7,644 nucleotides of DNA from Bryobacterales bacterium (GTDB lineage: Bacteria; Cyanobacteriota; Vampirovibrionia; Obscuribacterales; Obscuribacteraceae). The position numbers and the translations under genes are program-made. The notes under the pieces were generated by a model, which saw nothing but the letters and a program-made list of their open reading frames with translations, was not told where the DNA came from and searched no databases. The DNA is taken from contig CAJCHQ010000866.1 in NCBI GenBank assembly GCA_903970295.1, positions 1 to 7,644 of the forward strand. The letters run 5' to 3'. Shown here piece by piece: positions 1-5,894 of the stretch; position 1 is the first letter of the stretch, and the number at the start of each line of letters is the position of its first letter.

Positions 1-2478
1 TGCCTGGTTAGCGCTTGTGTTAGCAGTGCCCGGAGCGTTTGCAGAGAGAGCGACAGCATTTGCTCCAGTGCCAATCGTTAGCGTCCCTTGTCCAAGAATG
101 TGAATCTGCCCACCGTTGCCTGACGTGCTTCCACCATTTGCACTAAGAGCCAGACCTGTACCCACGAAGGTAACATCTGGATTGCCGATAAGATCGATAG
201 AACCACCATTCCCAGTAGGTCCTAGAACCGACACATTGATAGCCTGTGAGCTGTTAACGGTGATGTTACCAGGATAAGGATTGGCAGTTACCGATCCACC
301 ATTGCCACCGGTACTTCCGCCTGTTGCTGACAAAGCAAATTGACCACCAGCCGTGCCGAGGGCCAAAGTTGCCATACCAGGAGCAAGCGTAACCGTACCA
401 CCGTTTCCGGTACCTGAGCTGGGACCGTTGGCTGTGAGGGTGCCTATGGTTGACGATCCCACTGTGAGTGAGCTCGTGTAAAAGTTGATAGTTTGAGCAG
501 CGCCGCCTGTAGTACCTGCATTCGCCGTGATGGAGAATGTGGTGGAGGTAATAGATGTAGCTGCCGTGCCTGAACCTGGCTGAAAAGTAACGTATCCTCC
601 GTTTCCGCTAGCGCCTGTTGGACCATTCGCCGTGACGGTGAAAGCTTTAGCCGAGATTGTCGTAGCGCCGGCGGGACTAAAGTTGACGGTCCCCGACACA
701 CCGTTCGCAGTGATATTGAAGGATGTTGCGGATGAGATGCTCGCGGCGCCGTTGGGCTGAAATTTGACAGTCCCTGCGTTGCTTGTGGTGCCAGAAGGCG
801 CATTGGCGTTAATGTTGAGAGTCGTGGAGGAAATTGTAGCTGCACCGTTTGGCGTGAAGTTCACGGTTCCGCTCACACCATTGGCAGTCACAGTAGTGGT
901 GGCAGACGACAGTTGCGTTAATACACTTGGCTGGAAATTGACCGTTCCGGCGTTGGCGGTACTGCCGTTTCCGTCCGCATGGATGATAAAGGATGGAGCG
1001 GAGATTGTCGTTTTGTCGACGAAAATCTGCACCGTGCCACCGGGATTGCCGCTAGCGAGTCCACTTGCGTCGAGCGTCACAGTACCATTGCCGGCCATCG
1101 TCAGCCCAGTGGTGCCGGTAAAGGAACCACCGTAGTAGATTTGCACCTGGTGATCAGTATTGCCCTTCGAGGTCAGCGTTACCGCACCATTATTGAAGGC
1201 AATCGGATACCCAGTAACCGCAGCTTCAGCATCGTTGCCGTTAGCCGTCACTGTGAATGCGCCCGACGAGCCAGCAATCGTCACCGGTGCATTCATTGCA
1301 AAGTTCGTCGATGACTGTGTGATCAGGAGATTGTGCAGGTCCTCATTGCTCGAAACCGTTACTGCACCTTGTGGAGCCACATTCGCATATGCAGAATTAC
1401 TAACGCCCGAAACCCCGGCTCCATCGGCGTGAATTGCTAACCCTGATGAGCCAGCAACGTTGACAGTCTGTGCTGCAATGACCACGCCGTGATAGGTGCC
1501 CGTAGTTGAGGTCTGCGTCGCAGATAGTATTGTGCCGTTCACCGTTGTTACAGTTTTGGCCAACAAACAGATCACGCCCGCCCCTCCGGTTCCTCCATTG
1601 GCATTGAGAGTGCCGGTCGGCAAAGTGATCACGCCGTTTTTAGCATCCAAGTCCACAAAGCCTGACCGGCCTTGTGTGGAAGTCACTTGCAGGTTGCTCA
1701 TAGACGTGATGGTAATACCACCAGTCGAAGCTGCAGTTCCATTCTCGATGTACACGCCGCCGTGGATAAAATTGTTCTGCGTCCCGCCGCCAGTCGTATT
1801 GCTGGTGATGATATTGCCGCTGACACCATTTGATGAAGCTGCTCCAATAGTGAAGAGCGTGCTGCCACCAGATGTGTTTGCCTCAATCTCTATACCGCCG
1901 TAGCTTGCGCCGCCGTTTGTGTTGATATTGCCAGTTACGGAGACATTGCCGGTCGCTCTCAAAATGATATTTCCGTTGTTGCGACCCTGGTTAGAGTTGA
2001 CAGCCGCAGAAGTATTGATTTTTCCACCGGTTGTAGCGACCTGGACGTTGCCACCGGCCGAAATCGCCGCCGTCGAAATATCTGCAACGCCACCGATAAT
2101 CAAGTCGTTGGAGCCGCCGCTCGTCACTCCCAAAGTTGTGAGATTGCCCGAGCTTGTGGTCAGATTAACGTCAGTGCCGGCTGTTAGATTTTGCGTATTG
2201 ACCACCCCACCTGCGGTTAGATAGATGTGGCCAGTGGCGCTCACGTCATGCCCGATTGTGCATGCACCTGATGCGCTAATGTCGGCATCGCCGCTGACAC
2301 TGCCGGGGACAGGATTGCTTCCTCCATCACAGGTGTAGGAAGCCGCTAAGGCAGCATGTGGAATGGCAAGCCCAAGCAGCAGCATTGCGGCCAGGCTGAA
2401 GACTGAGAGTAGTCGTTTCATCTGTAAGTTCCTAGAGGTGGTTGATTTGGGGCTGAAGAGTGAGAATAGTCGTTTCAT
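1..2478 (-). CDS. Large exported repetitive beta-solenoid (adhesin-like) protein, C-terminus beyond the window
   Basis: Seen: a single frame with no stop runs from ATG 2478 to base 1 (826 codons), so it has no visible end. From the second in-frame ATG at 2421, residues 1-26 are a clear signal peptide (MKRLLSVFSL, hydrophobic AAMLLLGLAI, cleavage after HAALA). Two cysteines close together (31 and 54 from that Met) may form a disulfide. The remainder is rich in Gly, Asn, Thr, Ser and Val. From about residue 493 it settles into ten or so repeats of 26-34 residues of the pattern TVNFxPxGAATIS, then ITANG, then GNGG, typical of stacked beta-solenoid coils. Start choice: ATG 2478 has a strong AGGAG six bases upstream and an in-frame TAG at 2488-2490 blocks anything longer; ATG 2421 has only AGGA. 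Established: FHA-like and autotransporter passenger proteins have this composition and signal. Inferred: a surface or secreted adhesin or matrix protein. No TPS domain or beta-barrel is visible, so the export route is unknown. Confident as a gene, moderate on role. Confidence 0.88.
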   Translation of the reverse strand, partial: MKRLFSLFSPKSTTSRNLQMKRLLSVFSLAAMLLLGLAIPHAALAASYTCDGGSNPVPGSVSGDADISASGACTIGHDVSATGHIYLTAGGVVNTQNLTAGTDVNLTTSSGNLTTLGVTSGGSNDLIIGGVADISTAAISAGGNVQVATTGGKINTSAAVNSNQGRNNGNIILRATGNVSVTGNINTNGGASYGGIEIEANTSGGSTLFTIGAASSNGVSGNIITSNTTGGGTQNNFIHGGVYIENGTAASTGGITITSMSNLQVTSTQGRSGFVDLDAKNGVITLPTGTLNANGGTGGAGVICLLAKTVTTVNGTILSATQTSTTGTYHGVVIAAQTVNVAGSSGLAIHADGAGVSGVSNSAYANVAPQGAVTVSSNEDLHNLLITQSSTNFAMNAPVTIAGSSGAFTVTANGNDAEAAVTGYPIAFNNGAVTLTSKGNTDHQVQIYYGGSFTGTTGLTMAGNGTVTLDASGLASGNPGGTVQIFVDKTTISAPSFIIHADGNGSTANAGTVNFQPSVLTQLSSATTTVTANGVSGTVNFTPNGAATISSTTLNINANAPSGTTSNAGTVKFQPNGAASISSATSFNITANGVSGTVNFSPAGATTISAKAFTVTANGPTGASGNGGYVTFQPGSGTAATSITSTTFSITANAGTTGGAAQTINFYTSSLTVGSSTIGTLTANGPSSGTGNGGTVTLAPGMATLALGTAGGQFALSATGGSTGGNGGSVTANPYPGNITVNSSQAINVSVLGPTGNGGSIDLIGNPDVTFVGTGLALSANGGSTSGNGGQIHILGQGTLTIGTGANAVALSANAPGTANTSANQA

Positions 2479-2507
2479 TTCCTTCTCCTAGAGGGTGCTT
2501 TGATTTG
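2394..2507 (-). repeat. 57-bp tandem duplication covering the adhesin start region
   Basis: Bases 2394-2449 and 2451-2507 are two adjacent direct copies, with only two mismatches in their first 28 bases. Each copy holds a purine-rich Shine-Dalgarno area, an ATG and the codons for MKRL followed by a Phe-Ser stretch. The two ATGs (2478 and 2421) are exactly 57 bases, 19 codons, apart and in frame. Translation from the upstream one therefore adds 19 residues with a second MKRL before the signal peptide. The upstream copy keeps the better ribosome site. Confidence 0.85.
2479..2490 (-). promoter_or_regulatory. Shine-Dalgarno site for ATG 2478
   Basis: On the minus strand TAGGAGAAGGAA directly precedes ATG 2478, giving AGGAG with a six-base spacer. 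The equivalent place before ATG 2421 reads TAGGAACTTACAG, with a weaker AGGA and longer spacer. This is why the longer start is preferred. The TAG in the same string is the in-frame stop that limits the frame. Confidence 0.6.
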
Positions 2508-3510
2508 CCGCAATACGTTGCCAATTCCAGCCAGACAGCACTTCGCGCAAAGCAAATGAGCTTTGTTGGAAGGGCCTAACTTGCGATGAAAACCGTTGCT
2601 GGTTAGTTGTTTGACTGTTTTTGGAAGAGTCGATGCGACGCGTCAAGCTAGCAACTGGCTCTGCGGCTTAGCTACAAAGATTTGTTGCATTGCTAACGAA
2701 AACAATGTATCTGAGCAAAAGCTTATTTTCGGTGAATGGCGCGACTCACGCCATACCGATTTCCTTTATTTTCCTCTGCTAAGTATTCAGAAAATGGGGT
2801 GCTGTGCGGTGTTAGCGCGGCTAGTAATTACCCTTTGGAGTGACATACGTTCGTTGGGCTGTGGGCAGCGGGAGTAATTCGCTGTCGCGATTTACGGCGG
2901 CTACGCCGCTCCGTCCGACAGATAATCATTGTGAAAGGAAACCGGCGAGACGTCCCGCCGGCATAATTGGCTGGCGCGAATTAACGCCGCTTGCACGTTC
3001 AATCCGACAGATAATGATAAGTGAATCCGTGCCAGGGTTGGCACGGACGGTCGTTCGCTGACGCGACGAACGCGCTTCGCGTTCGAGTGTCTTAGAATGA
3101 TTGGTATGTTTCATTTCGTCGCCCAGGGCGTCCGAGATCCTGAACTGGTTGGCGTTTTCACGATTCGGTGTTTTCCGCCGGCGCAGCCAGATTCTCAATA
3201 ACCATTTTTGGGGTAGTACTACCGGTGGTGATATCGCCTGCGGCCAGATTTATCTGACGCGGTAAGCCTACTTGTGCCGACTGATGCAATCTAGTGCCAA
3301 GTAACTGCCGTATTGCTCGCTCGGAATGAGTTGGCTGAAGTTTGTGGAAGTTTGTGGAAGATTGCATAACAGTGCATGAGATTCTGAAGGCAGGATGTGC
3401 GGTGTACCGGTACGCGGCAAGCCGCTATCCGTCCATCGCTGGTGGGGGCTTACTCGCAACGTGGTTGCTCAACGCGACATCGCGCAGGCTCCTTGCACCG
3501 AATAGTCAAC
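2508..3510. other. About 1 kb without a convincing gene
   Basis: Several short frames exist on both strands. None has a good ribosome site, recognisable motifs or protein-like composition, and they overlap each other. The least bad is a minus-strand frame at 3158-3367 (69 codons from its ATG), which I cannot support. What the stretch does hold is structure: a hairpin array at 2858-3085; an isolated hairpin at 2737-2755 (ATGGCG and CGCCAT around a 7-base loop); the perfect 12-bp palindrome GGTAGTACTACC at 3212-3223; a 10-bp tandem repeat TTTGTGGAAG twice at 3341-3360; the palindrome GTACCGGTAC near 3404-3413, followed by GCGGC/GCCGC arms; and CGCGACATCGCG near 3474-3485. It lies between the 5' end of the adhesin gene and the 3' end of the helix-turn-helix gene, so it must contain the adhesin promoter, which I could not pinpoint. 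Confidence 0.6.
2858..3085. repeat. Tandem array of about 88-bp hairpin units
   Basis: The anchor CGCTGTCGCGA at 2880-2890 recurs as GGCTGGCGCGA (2969-2979) and CGCTGACGCGA (3056-3066), 89 and 87 bases apart. In units 1 and 2 a 13-mer TCCGACAGATAAT (2914-2926 and 3003-3015) is identical and is followed by a GTGAA. Between anchor and 13-mer lies a hairpin: 2894-2914 (3-bp outer stem, 3'-side bulge, 5-bp inner stem) and 2980-3003 (same plan, different bases). In unit 3 it is CGAACGCG, loop CTT, CGCGTTCG (3067-3085). A second hairpin precedes each anchor: 2858-2869 (4 bp), 2942-2961 (CCGGCG/CGCCGG) and 3026-3047 (9-bp perfect stem, loop GGGT). It could be a structured RNA, a REP-like element or a protein-binding array. 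Confidence 0.7.
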
Positions 3511-4158
3511 TCAGCGACCGACGCCAGTGAACCAGCCCCAGAATCGCGACCATGCTCCGTGCTTAAGCTGGCTGTCTGTTAGCAGTTTGATTTGATTTTC
3601 TTTTTCTGCGTTGAGTAATGCCTGAGACTCCAGTTGCGCTTGCAGATAGCCAATTTGTCCAGCTGCAGCTTCTAGCTTTGCTGCCTGCTTCTCAACCAAG
3701 TCTAAAAGACGTGTGACCGACGGCTCAGGACTGTTCTGGACTGAACCGGGACTGATCTCGGTTTGGTCCTGGACTGAGCTCCTGTCGTCGCTAAATTCCT
3801 CGGGACTGTCCTGGACTTTGTCGAAATCGACTTTGAGAACTTCAATGAGCCCAGCGCCTTCGACGAGCCATTCGTCCTTAAACTTGCCGGGAATCTTCAC
3901 GCCCACCAGACTACCTTTCCGCAGACGCTTACAAATCGCATTCGTTGAAATGTTGAGAATGCCGGCAGCGTCCTCAACGGATATTGGGTGCACTAATCGC
4001 GCAGAACTGTCCAGGACTGAACCGGGACTATCCTCAGGTAAGTACTGGACTGAACTATTTTTTTGAAAATTCTCGTCTGGACCGTCCTGAGTAAAAACTT
4101 CTTCCAGCCCCTCGATTGCCAAGGGATCTTTCTCTATATCAACGGCAGGATCGCCCAT
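3511..4158 (-). CDS. Helix-turn-helix DNA-binding protein with coiled coil and Trp-rich tail
   Basis: Seen in the 215 residues: an acidic linker with VQ/SPGSV motifs (23-52), a helix-turn-helix at about 57-85 (ISVEDAAGILNIS, then TNAICKRLRKGSL), a short wing at 86-100 (VGVKIPGKFKDEWLV), a second copy of the linker (115-144, about 15 of 30 residues identical), a heptad-type coiled coil at about 150-196 and a tail ending WSRFWGWFTGVGR. Established: this HTH-plus-wing pattern belongs to the excisionase/MerR-like group. HTH proteins with a C-terminal coiled coil and aromatic tail occur as regulators and in plasmid or mobile contexts, but I cannot assign a named family. Inferred: dimeric DNA binding, possibly with membrane or partner contact through the aromatic tail. 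ATG 4158 fits the promoter at 4191-4219, though no clear Shine-Dalgarno is present. It stands alone, with the TPR gene terminator upstream and no gene close downstream. Function unknown. Confidence 0.85.
   Translation of the reverse strand: MGDPAVDIEKDPLAIEGLEEVFTQDGPDENFQKNSSVQYLPEDSPGSVLDSSARLVHPISVEDAAGILNISTNAICKRLRKGSLVGVKIPGKFKDEWLVEGAGLIEVLKVDFDKVQDSPEEFSDDRSSVQDQTEISPGSVQNSPEPSVTRLLDLVEKQAAKLEAAAGQIGYLQAQLESQALLNAEKENQIKLLTDSQLKHGAWSRFWGWFTGVGR
3728..4090 (-). repeat. Duplicated CAGTCC-rich linker DNA flanking the HTH
   Basis: Two stretches inside the HTH gene, about 3731-3820 and 4007-4096, are copies offset by 276 bp (92 codons). They share CTGAACCGGGACT-type words. GGACTG-like hexamers start at 3738, 3749, 3771 and 3803 in one and at 4014, 4025, 4047 and 4079 in the other, so the spacings are 11, 22 and 32 in both. 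Extra hexamers lie at 3728 and 3813. The hexamer is read in two different codon phases. Confidence 0.75.
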
Positions 4159-4190
4159 AAAAGCCAGACTTTCTAGGTTTTGACAATTGC

Positions 4191-4219
4191 ATTATGGGAG
4201 GCATTTTGAATTGTGTAAA
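4191..4219 (-). promoter_or_regulatory. Sigma70-type promoter of the HTH gene
   Basis: On the minus strand TTTACA (4219-4214) and CATAAT (4196-4191) each match the consensus at five of six positions, with a 17-base spacer. The start of transcription would fall near 4184, about 26 bases before ATG 4158. An inverted pair ACAATT (4183-4188) and AATTGT (4209-4214) brackets the -10 box and could be an operator. The word CAATTGCAT is also repeated at 4184-4192 and 4273-4281. Confidence 0.6.
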
Positions 4220-4310
4220 GATGGGGCGTCGTTTGTATATACCGATCGGCGCCACCACATATAGAGGCAGATCAATTGCATCTATCAGTACATACAGCTA
4301 AGATTAAATG

Positions 4311-4336
4311 GTCAAAAAGAAGCGCCTGCTAGGCGT
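4311..4336 (-). terminator. Rho-independent terminator of the TPR gene
   Basis: On the minus strand CGCCT (4335-4331), loop AGC, AGGCG (4327-4323) is followed by CTTCTTTTTG. The stem includes the TAG stop codon of the TPR gene (4331-4329), so termination follows the end of translation immediately. The stem is short but GC-rich and the T run is good. Confidence 0.7.
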
Positions 4337-4679
4337 TTAACCTGGTGGCAGCTGGTGACTCGGCGCTATTCGGATACTTTTGAATAACGGCGTAGTAATT
4401 TCGTTTTGCTCTGTTCCGGTCGCCCAGACCGGTGTATGCGTTACCTAAATACAAAAGTGTCGATGCAGATGTATCGCCACGACTGGTGCATTTTTCGAAA
4501 CACTCGGCGGCCGTTCGGTAATCACGCAAGCCATAGGCTTTTAAACCAGCAGTAAATTCTGTGCTAGGCGCCGCGGTCGCGATTCGAGACGTCAAAGCTG
4601 TAATTGCGACAAAAAAGAGAAGTCTAAACGCGAGTGCGGTCCGGTTAGAGGCTGCCATCTCGACTAATTTGGAGAGCAT
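4329..4679 (-). CDS. Small exported TPR protein with an antitoxin-derived 5' end
   Basis: Seen in the 116 residues from ATG 4679: residues 1-10 (MLSKLVEMAA) equal residues 13-21 of the intact antitoxin at 6346-6591, plus a new Met. Next come a hydrophobic segment (about 16-30, LAFRLLFFVAITALT), a likely signal-peptidase site IATA|APS at 36/37, and two TPR-like helical hairpins (about 40-69 and 73-105, with ALKAYG-like, YLGNAYTGLGD and YPNSAES features). Established: TPR units mediate protein-protein contacts; the signal predicts a periplasmic or exported protein. Start choice: ATG 4679 has no Shine-Dalgarno. ATG 4658 (MAASNRTALAFR) gives a more ordinary signal peptide and lies five bases after the stop of the broken antitoxin start frame (4711-4664), which would allow reinitiation. 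A terminator overlaps the stop. At 80 mature residues it is short for a TPR protein. The specific role is unknown. Confidence 0.75.
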   Translation of the reverse strand: MLSKLVEMAASNRTALAFRLLFFVAITALTSRIATAAPSTEFTAGLKAYGLRDYRTAAECFEKCTSRGDTSASTLLYLGNAYTGLGDRNRAKRNYYAVIQKYPNSAESPAATRLNA

Positions 4680-4711
4680 GTTTTGGCGTCGTGGATGTTG
4701 TCGGTTCGCAT
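4651..4711 (-). pseudogene. Remnant of a second Phd/YefM antitoxin gene (first ~21 codons)
   Basis: The frame from ATG 4711 begins MRTDNIHDAKT, against MQIYNIHDAKT in the intact antitoxin. A 1-bp deletion (ACACAGCTC becoming ACATGCTC) then shifts it into a TAG at 4666-4664 after 15 codons. The same change creates ATG 4679, which restores the antitoxin frame as LSKLVEMAA. Homology stops at about 4651, where the TPR gene's signal-peptide sequence begins. The remnant keeps AAAAGG upstream of ATG 4711, so the 15-residue leader may still be translated. Confidence 0.75.
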
Positions 4712-4745
4712 AGATGCCTTTTGCGGACTAGGTCTGACTAAACTA

Positions 4746-4774
4746 AGTCTAGATGGCTGGGGTTGATAGCACAA
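4746..4774 (-). promoter_or_regulatory. Promoter retained from the antitoxin copy, now driving the TPR gene
   Basis: On the minus strand TTGTGC (4774-4769) and TAGACT (4751-4746) are 17 bases apart. Both boxes and a few flanking bases (CTTGTGCTA and TAGACTTAGTT) are identical in the promoter of the intact antitoxin, while the spacer between them has diverged. That pattern suggests the boxes are what selection kept. Matches to the sigma70 consensus are only moderate. Confidence 0.5.
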
Positions 4775-4823
4775 GTATTGCGGTTGCAAGCTAGCTCCTG
4801 GCCAAAATGTAAGTCGATTTTCC

Positions 4824-4853
4824 TAGACACCTAATCAGCTTGTGCTTTATCCT
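4824..4853 (+). promoter_or_regulatory. Possible promoter of the deacetylase gene
   Basis: TAGACA (4824-4829) and TATCCT (4848-4853) lie 18 bases apart on the plus strand, matching the consensus at five and four of six positions. The leader to ATG 4938 would be about 78 bases. It contains the perfect palindrome AACCATGGTT (4881-4890) and a 21-codon open frame (4885-4950) that ends across the deacetylase start. Weak evidence. Confidence 0.3.
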
Positions 4854-4937
4854 AAACGCTTCTCAGTCACGAGTGGGTGGAACCATGGTTGACATGTTGA
4901 TACCACATTCGGTCCATCCCCTTGCTGGAGACAGCCC

Positions 4938-5813
4938 ATGCAATACATAGCTGCTTACGATACTGAAGAACCCGGATGTCTGGAAGCCTGCAAGAAAATT
5001 AGAGCGGTCCATGAAGAGTTTGGCTTTCCTGCTACATTCTTCTTTGTCGGCAATCGCTTGCGCGAGTCAGGAGCCGCATACAGAGCCTTACTAGGCGATG
5101 TCCGTGAGTTTGAATTCGCATCTCACACCGTCAGTCACTACGTATTGCGCCCTCATCCATTCAGCTTTGATCCTATCGACAAGGACCTCAGAGCTATGGA
5201 AGTAAGCCAAAGCAAAGAAATTGTCGAGCAGACCTTTGAGCGCGAATGCATCGGATTTCGTCCAGCATATGGTTTTGCCGACGGTCTACAGGGTGATGTC
5301 GAATTGATTGATCATGTCTCAAAAGCTGGATACAAATACGTTTCATCACAGCTTTGGGGACCTGATTATACGGTGCCAGCGACTCTATCCAAGCCGTATA
5401 CCTACGAGAATGAAGGGTACACAGATCTGGTTGAATTGCCAGGACACGGCTGGCACGAAAATTTACTCAAAGGACACAACCTGGTTGACGAAAAGCCGTA
5501 TCGGATTCTGGCCTATCCATCGCCTTTTCCAGATGGTGCCGTGCCTCTAAAGCCCATCAGCCAACCTTCAGAAGAAACCGCTATCAATGCTATTTTTCTC
5601 CAGGAAGCTTTAAAGCAGGACCTTCCTTTTGTAAGCTTTATCTGGCACCCCTGGTCATTAAATCGATTCGATCCGGATATGCAAATGTTGCGGCAAACAT
5701 TTGAAGAAGTCCGTCGACTTGGGATTCAGCCCGCTACTTACAAAGATGCCTACACCAACTTTTGCCAATCAAGGCAGGACATTCCAGGCGCTTCTGTGGG
5801 CGCAGTTCGCTAG
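4938..5813 (+). CDS. Polysaccharide deacetylase family (CE4/NodB-like) protein
   Basis: The 291-residue protein has the CE4 motifs in order. The first strand, QYIAAYDTEEPG, carries Asp8 at the usual motif-1 place. PATFFFVGNRL (31-41) follows. The metal-binding SHTVSH gives His63 and His67. FRPAYGFADG (107-116) carries Arg108. The ELPGHGWHE block (166-174) has His170 and His173, and FIWHPWS has His237, the usual last-motif histidine. Established: CE4 enzymes are metal-dependent hydrolases that remove N- or O-acetyl groups from polysaccharides such as chitin-like glycans or peptidoglycan; some relatives act on other amides. Motif 1 is DTEE instead of the common DDG, so substrate and exact chemistry are open. 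No signal peptide or membrane segment precedes the domain, so it looks cytoplasmic. GGAG at 4927-4930, seven bases before ATG 4938, supports the start. It is the only plus-strand gene here, divergent from the TPR gene and convergent with the toxin. Confidence 0.88.
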   Translation: MQYIAAYDTEEPGCLEACKKIRAVHEEFGFPATFFFVGNRLRESGAAYRALLGDVREFEFASHTVSHYVLRPHPFSFDPIDKDLRAMEVSQSKEIVEQTFERECIGFRPAYGFADGLQGDVELIDHVSKAGYKYVSSQLWGPDYTVPATLSKPYTYENEGYTDLVELPGHGWHENLLKGHNLVDEKPYRILAYPSPFPDGAVPLKPISQPSEETAINAIFLQEALKQDLPFVSFIWHPWSLNRFDPDMQMLRQTFEEVRRLGIQPATYKDAYTNFCQSRQDIPGASVGAVR

Positions 5814-5894
5814 AGTGTGCGCGTTCAAGTTTGGTCGTTCAAGGCTCAGGGCCTCGAAACAACTGAACGAAACATCTACCATACTCCTCGAAGA

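Larger units (their letters stand above)
4651..4775 (-). repeat. Left copy of the antitoxin promoter/5' repeat
   Basis: This block aligns with 6530-6652 in the same orientation through coding and upstream DNA. Long shared words include CCATCTCGACTAATTTGGAG, GCGTCGTGGATGTTGT, AACTAAGTCTA and TAGCACAAG. Small indels occur between them. The downstream limit falls inside the antitoxin reading frame, after codon 21. Confidence 0.85.

Noticed and set aside
444..2224. Several open frames of 60-135 codons on both strands
   Set aside because: They are shadows of the long minus-strand adhesin frame. Its repetitive Gly/Thr/Val codons keep other frames open by chance, and the antisense products are Val/Pro-rich with no motifs.
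2596..2877. 93-codon plus-strand frame
   Set aside because: No Shine-Dalgarno, an odd composition rich in Cys and Trp, and it overlaps the hairpin region. Not protein-like.
2880..3085. CRISPR array or integron attC sites
   Set aside because: Unit spacing is near 88 bp, but the repeats are not near-identical and the intervals are also related to each other. There are no cas genes, no integrase, and the attC core words do not fit.
2926..3198. 90-codon minus-strand frame across the hairpin array
   Set aside because: It reads through inverted repeats and the product is Arg-rich with no motif, as expected for translated hairpin DNA.
3158..3367. 69-codon minus-strand frame downstream of the HTH gene
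   Set aside because: Its C-terminal half looks slightly protein-like, but there is no ribosome site, no recognisable domain and competing frames overlap it. Conservation in a relative would be needed to accept it.
3713..4066. 117-codon plus-strand frame opposite the HTH gene
   Set aside because: Ser/Trp/Leu-rich antisense of the CAGTCC repeats. The minus frame has a domain, coiled coil and promoter.
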